Shown: positions 43,351-53,759 of the stretch, one piece after another
Position numbering within the stretch: the first letter of the stretch is position 1
Layout of the letters: each line of letters starts with the position of its first letter
Origin: Medakamo hakoo
Taxonomy: Eukaryota > Chlorophyta > Trebouxiophyceae > Coccomyxaceae
Assembly (NCBI GenBank): GCA_026636295.1
Contig: CP089464.1
Span: 62,001-126,000, forward strand
DNA: 64,000 nt
Direction of reading: 5' to 3'
Notes under the pieces: generated by a model
Told to the model about the DNA's origin: nothing
The model's database searches: none
Seen by the model: only the letters and a program-made list of their open reading frames with translations
Translations under genes and position numbers: made by a program

Positions 43351-44894
43351 ATGGCGACGCCGCCGCCGCCGCCGGACGCGGCGCAGACGGCGACGCTCGA
43401 CGCCCAAATCGAGCGGCTGATGCGGTGTTCGCCCCTGCCGGAGCCGGAGGTCAAGGTGAGGTGAAGTGTTTGAGAGGGTGAGAGCGGCGATGCGCGGCGC
43501 ATGTTGCCATGGAGCTGTAAGCGCCGTTGCGTGTGCGGGTCGCGGGGCGTGCGGACGGACGAACAGGCCGACGCCCATTGCGAAGCGCGGCGTCGGTCGG
43601 CGGAAAAAAAAAACGCCTCCGGCGCCAGGGGTGGCGTGGCGGCGTCCCGTGCCCGTGCTGGACGGCACGATAGGCGGAAACACTCCACGCACCGTACCGT
43701 GTGCGCGGCTGCCGAGGTGCTGGGCTGCCGTGGTGGCGGGACACGACAAAAAGTCATTTTTCCGCGTTCGTGTGTTCGCGCCATCGGCTCCGAGCAACCT
43801 CCCCTCCCACCACCTCCCCTCCATCCCCCCCACCCCGCGCCAGACGCTGTGCGACATGGCCCGCGAAATCCTGGCCGCCGAACCCAACGTCACGCCCGTC
43901 TCCTGCCCCGTGACCGTCTGCGGCGACATCCACGGCCAGTTCCAGGACCTGTTGGAGCTGTTCAGGATCGGCGGGCCCGCGCCGGACACCAACTACCTGT
44001 TCATGGGCGACTACGTCGACCGGGGCTACCACTCCGTGGAGACGGTGACGCTGCTGGTCGCGCTGAAAGTGCGGTACCGGGACCGGGTGACGATTTTGCG
44101 CGGCAACCACGAGAGCCGGCAGATCACACAGGTGAGGGGTGTGGGGGTGGGGAGCTGGGGGGGAGGGGGGGGGGGCGGCGTTTTCGGCACGGCCGCGCCG
44201 TTTTTTTCTTTCCGCTCTTTCCTTGGAGCAAGGAGTGAGACGCTGCGAGCGGTCACCCGACGCGCCGACGCTTCGGGCGCGCTCGGGGACACGCCGCCGC
44301 AAAAAAAAAACTCAAAAGAAAAAAAAACATCCTCCACAGGTGTACGGCTTCTACGACGAGTGCCTGCGCAAGTACGGCTCCGCCTCCGTCTGGCAGCACT
44401 TCACCGACCTGTTCGACTACCTGCCCCTGACCGCGACCGTGGACAACCAGGTCTTCTGCCTGCACGGCGGCCTGTCGCCCACGCTCGACACGCTCGACAA
44501 CGTGCGCGCGCTCGACCGGGTGCAGGAAGTCCCGCACGAGGGCCCCATGTGCGACCTGCTCTGGTCCGATCCGGACGACCGGTGCGGGTGGGGCATCAGC
44601 CCCCGCGGCGCGGGCTACACCTTTGGCCAGGACGTGTCCGACCAGTTCAACCACGCAAACGGGTTGTCCCTCATCGCGCGCGCGCACCAGCTCGTCATGG
44701 AGGGCCACAACTGGTGCCACGACCAGGCGGTGGTGACCGTCTTCTCCGCGCCCAACTACTGCTACCGGTGCGGCAACCTGGCGGCCATCATGGAGGTGGC
44801 CGAAAACTTGGAGACGTCGTTCCTGCAGTTTGAGCCCGCGCCGCGGCGGGGCGAGCCCGACGCGAGCCGGCGGACGCCCGACTACTTCCTGTGA
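43351..44894 (+). CDS. Protein phosphatase 2A catalytic subunit
   Basis: Exons 43351-43455, 43844-44131 and 44340-44894 encode 315 residues. PP2A-C is the metal-dependent Ser/Thr phosphatase of the PP2A holoenzymes. All PPP motifs are present: [22 protein letters not shown], the HGGLSP block and [11 protein letters not shown]. The C-terminus TPDYFL is the PP2A hallmark whose terminal Leu is methylated and controls B-subunit binding; it separates PP2A from PP4 and PP6. Length is close to the usual 305-310. All introns are phase 0, and donors are GTGAGG. Confidence 0.95.
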
Positions 44895-44944
44895 GGGAGG
44901 GGGGTGGGAGGCGGCGTGCCAGGGCCTTGTCCAGAGAGAGAGAG

Positions 44945-44949
<5 letters not shown>

Positions 44950-44984
<35 letters not shown>
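44950..44984. repeat. (GT)n microsatellite
   Basis: About 17 uninterrupted GT units just after the PP2A gene, preceded by a short GA run. Confidence 0.9.
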
Positions 44985-44986
<2 letters not shown>

Positions 44987-45143
44987 GGGTGGGGGTGGGG
45001 GTGGGGCCGGAGCCGGGCGTTTTTTTCATCATCTGCGGGGCGGAGAGAGAGGATGTGTGTTTTGTGGAGAGCGCGCGAAAGAAAACGCAGGTCTCAGTTC
45101 TTTCATTTCTCCCGTCGCATCGCTCGTTCGCACGATCTCTCTG

Positions 45144-45731
45144 ATGCTGCGCCGGGCAGCCCTGGCCGTTGCCCGCATCGCCGCAGGCGCGGCAGCATCG
45201 AGCTCTGGCCGCATGGCGGGAAGCGCGGCGGCACACGCGGCCGCACTCCCATCGGCCGCCGCCTTGTCGTCGCGCCCCCTCCTGCCGAGCCACCTCCTTC
45301 CTCCTGCGGCTCGTGCCTTCATCACTGTGGGAGGTCTGGCCGGCAGTGGCAGTCGTGTGGCTGTGGGCACGCGCTTCGCCAGCAGGACCGCCACGGACGG
45401 GAGGAGTCTTGTGCTGCGCGCGCCGCGTGGCACGGCCCCAACCTGGCCGGCCGCCTCCACCACCGTCTTGGCCCGCCACGCCTCCACCGCCCAGAAACAG
45501 CCGAAATCCGCGGGCGGGAAGATGAAGACCGTCTCCTCCTGGAAACGGCGCTTTAAAAGGCTGGTCAGCCCGGACGGCGCGCCTTTGATCGCGCGCCACA
45601 AAGTCGGCCACCGCCACAGGCGCACCCGCCACTCGCCCGCGGTGCGCCGGCGCCGGCGGGCCGCGACGACGGTGGACGGCGCGTGGGCGGCCCGCATGGC
45701 GCGGAGGGGGTTTGTGCGGGCCAACTACTGA
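45144..45731 (+). CDS. Organellar ribosomal protein bL35 (probably mitochondrial)
   Basis: A single exon encodes 195 residues. bL35 is a small protein of the bacterial-type large ribosomal subunit. The mature part is at residues 130-195: KMKTVSSWKRRFKRL, ARHKVGHRHRRTRHS and a closing Arg-rich segment, as in the family. The leader of about 125 residues is long, Arg/Ala/Ser-rich and free of acidic residues at its start (MLRRAALAVARIAAGAA), favouring mitochondria; a plastid destination is possible. Its stop converges on the OSCA-type gene. Confidence 0.82.
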   Translation: MLRRAALAVARIAAGAAASSSGRMAGSAAAHAAALPSAAALSSRPLLPSHLLPPAARAFITVGGLAGSGSRVAVGTRFASRTATDGRSLVLRAPRGTAPTWPAASTTVLARHASTAQKQPKSAGGKMKTVSSWKRRFKRLVSPDGAPLIARHKVGHRHRRTRHSPAVRRRRRAATTVDGAWAARMARRGFVRANY

Positions 45732-45734
45732 CAG

Positions 45735-45833
45735 GGGCGGTGGGGCGTGTGTGTAGCTTCCTGTGTGCATTCCGTTTCGTTGCTCACTTCTCTTACTAAA
45801 AAAAAAATCTCGACGCGGCTCCCCCCACCGCCC
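45735..45833. repeat. Long-loop inverted repeat between convergent genes
   Basis: GGGCGGTGGGG at 45735-45745 is the reverse complement of CCCCACCGCCC at 45823-45833, with 77 bases between. The arms are low complexity, so chance is possible. Confidence 0.45.
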
Positions 45834-45964
45834 TCCAGCCCCGCACCCTCTCCTTTTCACGCGTGCGGCGGCAACGGCGACCCCCCCCTCCCCCTCCCCC
45901 TCCTCACGCGCGCCGGGCACAAGGCCGCCCCAAGTCCCCCCTCCCTCCCTCCCTCCCTCTCTCT

Positions 45965-48900
45965 TCAGCCGTGCAACGGGTCGCCGCTCAACAGGCCGAG
46001 CAGGAAGTCGGAGACCATGGCCGCGTACATCGGCGCCTTCCACCCCTCCCACGCCTTGCCCGTCTCCGGGTGCCAGCCCGCCGCGCGCGGGCGCAGGGCG
46101 GGCGGCGTGTAGACTTCGGGCGGCACGTCGGCCGGCGGCGCGGACGCCGCGGCTTCCAGGGGCGTGCCCGCCCGCGTGGACGACCCGTACCTCCCCTTCA
46201 GGCTGGAGTCGAATGAGTAGATGAGCGGGATGAGCACAAACCAGATGGTCGTCGCCTGGGCGTACGCGCCCGAAGAGAGGAAGATGCACCCGGTGAAGAA
46301 TGCGAAGATGAAGAGGCACCAGACGAGCGAGGAGAAGACGACGTCGAAGAGGCGCCCCCCGGACTCGTACGCGCGCTCCCAGACGTACAGCGTGGAGTAC
46401 CGCCACCACGCCCACGACACGCAAAAGTAGAGGAGGGCGAGGGGCAGGATGGGCGGGGCCGTGGCCGCGTAGGCCAGGCCCATGACGAAGATGAGGAGCA
46501 GGGCGCCGACCTCCTTGCCGTAGCGCACGCTGTGCGGCCACAGGACGTCGGCGCGGTCGTGCGGCGTGCGCGCGCGGCAAAAGCCCGCCAGGCGGAACAG
46601 GTCGCCCAGCACGCCAGGGTGCGGGAACAGGAAGCGCAGCGGCACGAGCGCGCACGCTTGCAGCACGACGTACGCCAGCAGGAAATTGGAGACGGTGGGC
46701 AGGATGGCGCCCAGCCGGGTGGGGAAGGCGGCCGGGTCTTTGATGACCTGGGAGGGAGGGGGCGGCAGGCGAGGGTGGGGTGGGTGGGCACAGGGGTCGG
46801 GTGAGGTGAGACCCCCCCAGAAAAAGAGACGGGAACAAGGGGCACGCTCCCCCGCCCCCCCGCCGCCCACAGCCCCGCACCGTGCCCAGCTCGAACAGGA
46901 GCGAGCCGCCCGCCACAAAGCCCAGGAAGACGTTGATGACGTCCCACACGAAGTACAGGCGGGCGATGCGGCGGTCCATGGCGGACAGGGCGACGTGCTG
47001 GCCCTCGGCCAGGGCGATCCACTGTGCGTGCGAGCGTGTGTGCCGAGGGGGGTGGGGGGAGGGGTGGGTGGGGTGTGTGTGTGTGAGCTGCGCGGCGCGG
47101 AGGCGGGCGTGGTGGTGCCCCCTGCGTGTGCCGCCCCCCACCCACCCAGCCACCCAGCCAAAACGCAGGGGACAGCACTTACGTAGAGGACTTGCGGCAG
47201 GATGAGCCCCTGGTACAGCGCGAGCAGGAGCGGCGACAGGATGGTGGCCGCCGCGCGCAGGCCGCCGCCCGTGCAGAGGGCCGTGCCTTTGAGGCCGGCC
47301 GCCCGGCAGATGTAGACGGGCAGCTGGAAGGCGGCGCCCGTGAAGAAGCCGATGGGCAGGATCATGATGGCGGCGATGAGGGGGAGCGCGCCCAGGCGGC
47401 GCGCGTCGCGCTCGGCCCACCGCATCCAGAGCGTGGCCCAGCACACGTCCTCCGGGCCGGGGGCGGGCAGGACGCGGAAGCTGGTGCCGTCCTCGGCTTG
47501 CAGCGCCGCCTGGGACGCGATGGCCGCGTCGCGCTGGGAGGAGAAGAAGACAAAGTAGGAGGGCGACGGGCGGGCGGCCAGCGCCGCGGACCGGGCGGCG
47601 ACGATCGCGCGCTCCAGCGTGCGGACGCGGGCGGCGGCGGCGTCGAGGGCGTCGACGCGCGGGCCGGCCAGGCCGCACCACCGGCTCTTCACGGTGGGGC
47701 GCCAGGCGGAGGGCGGGGGAGGGGCGGCCGCGGCCGCCGCGGCGATCTCCGCGGCGGCCGCGGCGGTGGGCGAGGCCGGCGCGGCCGCCGCCTTGGCGGC
47801 GGCCTTGGCGGCGGCGGCCGACGCGGCGGCGGCCGCGGCACGCTTGCGCCGCCGGGCCGCGGCTTCTAGCGCCTCCAGCCTGTCGCACGCCCTGTCCCAC
47901 TGGAGGAGCAGCAGGTCGACGTCCCGGTGCTTGTGGACGGGGACCGCGCGCAGGAAGGAGTCGGGGAAGAGGCGGCGGAAGGTTTCTTCGACGACGGCCA
48001 GGGGTTCGATGGGCACGTCGTCGTCCAGCAGCTCTTCCACGGACGCGCCCGTGCGCAGCCGGGCGCCGGCGACGGGGGCGAACGCGGACGAAGGCGCCGC
48101 GGGCGCCGCTGCGCTCGCTTCTTTGTCTCCAGCAGCCCCCGGGCGGCGGCCGGGCGAGGGCGACCGAGACGGGCCGCCCGACCGCCCGCCACCGCCCCTC
48201 GCCGCCGCCCGGTCGCGCGCGGCAGCCAGAACCTCAGCCGACACGGCCACGCGGGGCTTGCCCAGGATGGTGTGCGACAGGCAGGCGCCGACCGCCGCGG
48301 CGGCCCGGCCGAGCGGGCCCGCTGCGCCCGCGCGCGCGGCGCGCGCCCGCGCCGCGGCCCGCTCGGCAACGAGGTCGGGCACGTCCATGACCAGCACGGC
48401 GTACTGCTGGGCTGCGACGGACACGCGCACGGTCCGCGTCCGGCGCGGGCGCCGGGCGGGCGGGGAGGGCAGGGTGGAGGCTGGGCGGCCGCCCCGCGGC
48501 GGCGTTTTGGCCGCGCCGGGCGGCAACGCGCCCGCCGCCACGGCCTCGGCCACCAGCTGCTCGTCGTCCTCGTCCGTCGTCACCTCTTCCACGACCGTCG
48601 TGTTGATGCGCTTGCGGTCGTACACAGAGGGTTTGGCCGCCACAATCGCGGACAGGGCGGCCGCGTCGCCGCGGGCGGCGGCGTCAAAGCCGCGCTCGTC
48701 GCCGGCATCGTCTGAGTCAGACGCCTCGCCGCCACCGCCCCAGCCGGCCGCCCACCACTTGAGCGGGCGTTCCCGGCCGGCTTCGCCGGGCGGCGGCGCC
48801 GTCTCCAGGCGAGACACGGGACCCGATTCAATGGGTTTGGGCGAGGGGAGGGCCGTGGTTGTGGCGTCGTCCAAGCCCGCGGCCGCGGCGGCGGTGGAAG

Positions 48901-50780
48901 GAGGCAGGCGGAGGGACGGCGGCGACCCGGGCGGCCCGCCACCTCCACCTTCTTCTTCGTCCTGGCGGACCATGGGAGGGGCTGGTTCCGGTGGCAGCGC
49001 GCCAGGAACGGAAAAATGGTGGGAGTGGCGGTGGGCGGGCGCGGAGGGCGGGCGGGCGGGGGGTGGCGCGCCGCCGGTGCCGGTGCCGGCGCCCTCGCCC
49101 GAGCCGGTGCGCCGGCGCAGGCCACCGCCGCCGCCGCCGCCGCCGCCGCCCAGGCGGCCGGAGTCGTCTCCACCGCCGCCATCCCCGCGTTCAGAGTGGT
49201 ACGGCCGGCGCGGCGGGCGATGGACAAAGGACGGCCCGCGCGCGCGTTCAAGGGAGGACAGGCGGGCGGCCTGGCGCGCGGCCGCGCCCGCGACGCCGGC
49301 CGGGGGCGGCGCGGCAGGCGCAGCGCCAGCAGCACCGCCCGCGCCGCTGGCGGGGCGCCGGGCTGGCACGCCACCACCGTCGCCCTCGGCCGCTTCTAAA
49401 GCGTCCAGCTCGCCCGACAGGGCAAAGGCCGTGCGTAAGGCTGCGACGACGCCCGCGCCCGCGCCTGCCAGCGCGCGGCCGGCCGCACCGGGCGACGACG
49501 GCCGCCGCCCACCTTGGCCGGAGGTTCCGTCGGCGTCGTGCCGGCCGTGTCCGCCAGGCATGCCGCCGCTGCCTTTGCGCGCTTCCGCCGCGGCTTCCGC
49601 TTCCTCGCGCCGCCGCTCCAAGTACGCCTCGTGCCAGCGCGCGACGCCGTCGTCGCCGCCAGTGAGGAATTTTTGGCGCAGCACGATGTACGCCCGGTAG
49701 TACCGCCGCAACAGCCACATGATGTAGGCGGACGCGCCCCACACGTACGCCCAGGCCACCCAGTACAGGGGCGACCCCTTCGGCAGGTTGGTCAGCGTGA
49801 ACTTGGAGAAGGAGGTGAAGGTCGGCGGCGGCGCGGCGGCGTCCCCCCCACGCCCGTTGGACGACGCGGAGATGGCGGCCGCCGTCGTGCCCAGGCGAAT
49901 GCCCTGGCCGACCAAGTTGACGGGTAAGACTGGGTCGTGTGTGGGGGGTGGGTTGGCGGGTGAGGGAGAGGGGGTTTTGATCGCCAAACATCGGGCGCGC
50001 CAACCACCCCCCTCAAAAAATGAAACGCACGGACGGCCAGGCCCACAATCGTCAGGGGCCCAAAAATTTGCATCCCGATCCGCGCCGTCCACGTCAGCAT
50101 GAGCGCATCCAAGCCGGCCGTCTGCAAGATGGTGCCGTCCGTGGCGGTGAAGACGGGCACCACCCAGCCGACGAACCGCAGGGCCGCGCCTTTCCACCCA
50201 CCCTCGCCCGGCCGCCCGCCGGGTATGGGCGCGGGGTAGTGCGTCAGGTTGGGCAGGTGGAGGCGGGTGGAGTAGGTTTTGATGTACGGCCGCACCGCGG
50301 AGAAGATGAGGAGGCACAGGCCGCCGACGAGGGACCAGACCCAGAGACTGTTGGGGTGGGGTGGGGTGGGTCGGGGGCGGGCGTGAGGGAGTGGGATGGG
50401 ATGGAGAGCGGGGCGGCCGTCGCGACACATGGAGCGCCCGAAGCACACGCAACGCACCCCGTCGCGATTTGCGAGTCCGCGACGCGGGTGTCGATGCACG
50501 TCAGCGAGCCCGGCTCGCACGGTGTTCTCTGTGCGTCTGCGGCGTCGGACAGGGCGGCCAGGGCGGGCGGCGCCCCGCCGGCCGCATCCATTTTTGGGGG
50601 GACGTTGTTTCCGTGTGCGCGCGCGCGGCGCAGAGGGACGGGAAAACAGAGTGAGGGGCCCGACACTCACTCTCCTTTCTCGGCTTCACGCCCCAATTCG
50701 CGGGCCTTGGACCCCTGCGCGGCCGACGCCTCCCATGGCGGGCTCGGCGGCCTGGCCGAGGAGGCCGACCACGCGGCCAT
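45965..50780 (-). CDS. OSCA/CSC1/TMEM63-family ion channel with very long cytosolic loop
   Basis: Minus-strand exons 50780-50671, 50347-50031, 49929-47183, 47021-46881 and 46747-45965 encode 1,365 residues. OSCA channels are mechanosensitive, osmolality-gated cation channels. Seen are a first membrane helix (LVGGLCLLIF, then AVRPYIKTYSTRLHLP), the family block FTLTNLPKGSPLYWV, and later pore-domain helices (LPLIAAIMILPIGFF, LYFVWDVINVFLGF, GALLLIFVMGLAYA, STLYVWERAYESGG). The cytosolic loop after helix 2 is about 740 residues; in plant OSCA it is roughly 170-200. The extra part is Gly/Pro/Ala/Ser-rich and lies before the conserved YAVLVMDVP and KHRDVDLLL blocks. Exon 1 is the weakest call; its ATG at 50780 overlaps the start of the acetyltransferase gene on the other strand. 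Confidence 0.82.
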
Positions 50781-52549
50781 GCGTGGGCACCAGGCGACGA
50801 CCGCCGGGCGGAGGCGAGAGGAGACCAGCGGTGGCACACCCGCTGCGGTGGCCGCGCCTGGCCACGCCGCCGTCGCCTCCTCCATCCGCGGTTCCGCCCG
50901 CCGACGCCGCCGGCACGCCGCCCTCCTTCCACGCCACCGCGCCCGCGCCAACTCTCCGCTGCGCCCTCTGCTACGAGCTGGGCTTCCCCACACGCGGCGC
51001 GCTGGCCGACCATTTGGTCGGCCCCGCCCACACCCGGCACTGGGGGCCCGTGCTGGTGGCGGCGGGCAGGGCCGCCCGGGCCGGCGACGCGGACGCCGCC
51101 GCCGCCGCCGCCGCCGCCGCAGCCGGCATCACCTGCCCGTACTGTGGTGAACCCGCTCCTCTCGGTGGGCGGGACGTACCAGCCTCCTACCACCCCATGC
51201 GCTGGCTCCGGCGCCACGTCTCTGGCGGCGAGTGCAGGCGCGGGAAGCAGCGCGGGGAGCGCGGCGACGCCCGCCCACCAGACCCCGTCGCCTGCTTTGA
51301 ACCGCCGCCGCCGGCAGGCTCCCCGCCCTGGGTGGACTTGCGGGATGCGGCCGCCTTCCCACGGTACGCCCCGCTCCTGTCCCTGCCCTGCCCGCCGCGC
51401 CTGGCGGCCAGCCTGGGCGCTCCAACCGCGTCCACGTCCCTCACCATCCGCCCCCTGCACCCGTCGCGCGCGCACGCCTTGGCCACCGTCCTGACGGCGG
51501 CCTTTGCGTCCGACCCTGACCCGCCCACGTACGCGTGGCTGGCCCGCGAACTGGCGCGGGAAGCCGCGCGCTTCGAGTGGGAAGGCGGCGCGGAGTGCGG
51601 TGGCCTGGTTTTGGGCAGCGGGAGCGTGGCGCTGCCCACGCGGCCGTTGCCGTCCGACACGTGCCGCACGGCGGGTGGAGCCGGTGGGGGCGCACCCCGC
51701 TGGTGGCGGGTCGGCCGTGGGCGGCAAGCGGTGGATGGCGGCGGGAGCGGCGGCGGACCCGAAGCGGCGGCGACCGCGCCGCCTGGCCGCCGCGCAGGGG
51801 CGCAGCCCTCCACGGGCGCCGGCCCCTCCACCCGCCGGGCCGGGTCTTCGGAGGCAGCAGAGGAAGACGACGACGAGTGGCGCGTCCGCTTGGAAGAAGC
51901 GTGGGGCCGGTGGCTGTGGCTGGTCGCGGAGGTGGAGGTGGAGGGCGAGGAGGGGCCGCGCCGCGACGCGCACGACGCGCGCGTCCTGGGCGGCGCGGCC
52001 CTGCTCCTGCACGACCGGTCGCCCGCCCTGGACGCCCTGCGGTCCCTGGACCCGCCCGGCTCGCCTACCTCCATGGACTTTGCGCTGTGGCTGACGTCGG
52101 ATCCCTCGCCGGCCGCGACGGCCGGGTGCGGCGGGCGGGGCGGGTGGCTGTGGTGGGCGGGCGTGGACCCGCGCGCGCGGCGGGCGGGCGTGGGGGCGGC
52201 GCTCGTGTCGGCCGCCGAAATTGCGGTGGCGGGGCTCGGCCTGGAGGCGTTGTACGTCCAAGCCCTGGCACCGCCGCGGACGGCGCCCGACGGCGGGCTG
52301 GGGCTGTTGGCGGGCCTGATGGGCGGAGAGGGCGGGGGTGGCGGGAAGCGCGGCGACCCAGGCGCGGCCGCGAGGGCGCTGTACGAAAGGGCCGGGTACA
52401 GCCCTCTGCCGCCGCCCACCGGGACTGGCCCTGCGCTGGCGGTGCCCTGGTGGGGTGGTGGGCGGGCCCGTCCGGCTGTTGACGCGTCCGCGGTGATGTT
52501 GGGGAAAGCGCTGGGCCTGGACGGCGGGTGGTGGGAAGAGAGGCCGTGA
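50735..52549 (+). CDS. Zinc-finger protein with C-terminal GNAT acetyltransferase domain
   Basis: One exon encodes 604 residues. Two zinc-binding segments lie near the N-terminus: C-x2-C-x12-H-x5-H (CALCYELGFPTRGALADHL, near residue 77) and CPYCGE...H...H...C (near 133). The C-terminal 110 residues carry GNAT motif A (VDPRARRAGVGAALVSAA, near 475) and motif B (ARALYERAGY), so it should use acetyl-CoA. An upstream block SLTIRPLHPSRAHALATVL begins the GNAT fold, which is then split by a 150-residue Gly/Arg/Glu insert. The substrate is unknown. Only the ATG at 50735 precedes the first zinc finger in frame, so I chose it. Confidence 0.75.
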   Translation: MAGSAAWPRRPTTRPCVGTRRRPPGGGERRPAVAHPLRWPRLATPPSPPPSAVPPADAAGTPPSFHATAPAPTLRCALCYELGFPTRGALADHLVGPAHTRHWGPVLVAAGRAARAGDADAAAAAAAAAAGITCPYCGEPAPLGGRDVPASYHPMRWLRRHVSGGECRRGKQRGERGDARPPDPVACFEPPPPAGSPPWVDLRDAAAFPRYAPLLSLPCPPRLAASLGAPTASTSLTIRPLHPSRAHALATVLTAAFASDPDPPTYAWLARELAREAARFEWEGGAECGGLVLGSGSVALPTRPLPSDTCRTAGGAGGGAPRWWRVGRGRQAVDGGGSGGGPEAAATAPPGRRAGAQPSTGAGPSTRRAGSSEAAEEDDDEWRVRLEEAWGRWLWLVAEVEVEGEEGPRRDAHDARVLGGAALLLHDRSPALDALRSLDPPGSPTSMDFALWLTSDPSPAATAGCGGRGGWLWWAGVDPRARRAGVGAALVSAAEIAVAGLGLEALYVQALAPPRTAPDGGLGLLAGLMGGEGGGGGKRGDPGAAARALYERAGYSPLPPPTGTGPALAVPWWGGGRARPAVDASAVMLGKALGLDGGWWEERP

Positions 52550-52640
52550 GAGTAGAAAACAGAGAGCACACAGCGCGACGCGGCGACACACACCTTGGTT
52601 CCACTCTCCTCCGTCCGCGCGAATCCTTCAGAAAAAAGAC

Positions 52641-53610
52641 ATGCATTCCGTCCTCGTGCCACGCGCGTGCAGCGCTGCGTCTGCGTGCGGCCGCTGTCAG
52701 GTGAGGGGTGGAGGCGGAATGCGTGTGGGAGGCGGACGAACGAAGGAAGACCAATCGGCGCCCGCGGCGCCCGCAGCCACGTCGGCGCGGTGCCGCGCGC
52801 TTTTCATTGTCTCCGTTCGTTCGCACGCTGGAGCGCGAGTTTGGCCCCCGTGGTTCTGTTGGAGTCATCCTCTGTGTACTCGAGTCCGCAATGCGCGTCG
52901 CGGCCGCCACGTCCCACGTCTCCTCTGCCGCCCATTCACTTTTTTCTGCTCACACCTCCCTCAACACACCAAAACACAGCCCGCCCGCCCGGCGGCCCTG
53001 CCGTCCCGCGTCCCCGCCCGCGCCCGCCTAGCGCCCGTGCGTGCGGCTGAGGGCGAGGCGCCCGGCACCGACCTGGAGGTAAGGAGGAGCGACGCGTTTC
53101 TCTTTTTCGCTCCCCGGGCGCGTCTCTCTCCCTCGCCTCCCCCGCCGCCCGCACCTAGCCACCCACCCCCCACTTCAGCCGCATACCGCCGCCCGCACCC
53201 CTCCTCACCCACACCAAACCAAACAAAAACAGAACCCGGACTCCGAGGCCGCCCGCAAGAAAGCGGCTGCCGACCGCTTGCGCGCCGCCGAACGCTTCAT
53301 GGTCGTGGGGACGGGCGAGGCCACGTGCGGCGGGTGCGGGTACGAGTACACCCCCTCGGCCGGCGACCCGGAATACCCCGTGCCGCCGGGCACGCTGTTC
53401 CCGGACTTGCCCGAAGACTGGGGCTGCCCCGTGTGCGGGGCGGGGAAGAGCGCATTCCGGTCGCGGGCCAAGGAGATTGCCGGCTTTGCCGAAAACCAGC
53501 GGTACGGGCTGGGGACCAATGGCCTCACGGGCGCGCAGAAGAGCGGGCTGATCTACGGCGCGCTGGCCGTCTTTTTCCTGCTGTTCATTTCGGGGTACTT
53601 CCTGGACTGA
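52641..53610 (+). CDS. RBD1: Thylakoid membrane rubredoxin (RBD1/RubA type)
   Basis: Exons 52641-52700, 52980-53078 and 53233-53610 encode 178 residues. RBD1/RubA binds one iron through four cysteines and is needed for photosystem II assembly. The rubredoxin core has CGGCGYEY and, 33 residues on, [13 protein letters not shown], i.e. two C-x-x-C pairs. A linker leads to one C-terminal membrane helix ([19 protein letters not shown]), the layout of the photosynthetic membrane-bound form. The first 50 residues form an Arg/Ala/Pro-rich transit peptide encoded by two small exons. All joins are phase 0. Confidence 0.9.
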
Positions 53611-53759
53611 ATGCGCGATGCGGGGGAGGGGGTGTGCGTGTGTGTGCGTGTGTGATGACTGCCGTTGTTTGTTTGTTTTTGTTTCATGCAGTGTGCTGCT
53701 TTGCAGGGTGGACGCGGGCCCGCCCATATTCGATTTCCGCGCCGCGCGCTCGAAAAAAA

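Noticed and set aside
46000-50452. A 1,495-residue minus-strand open frame running through the OSCA-type gene without interruption
   Set aside because: It crosses three introns and reads part of the gene in the wrong frame. Membrane helices and family blocks appear only when the introns are removed.
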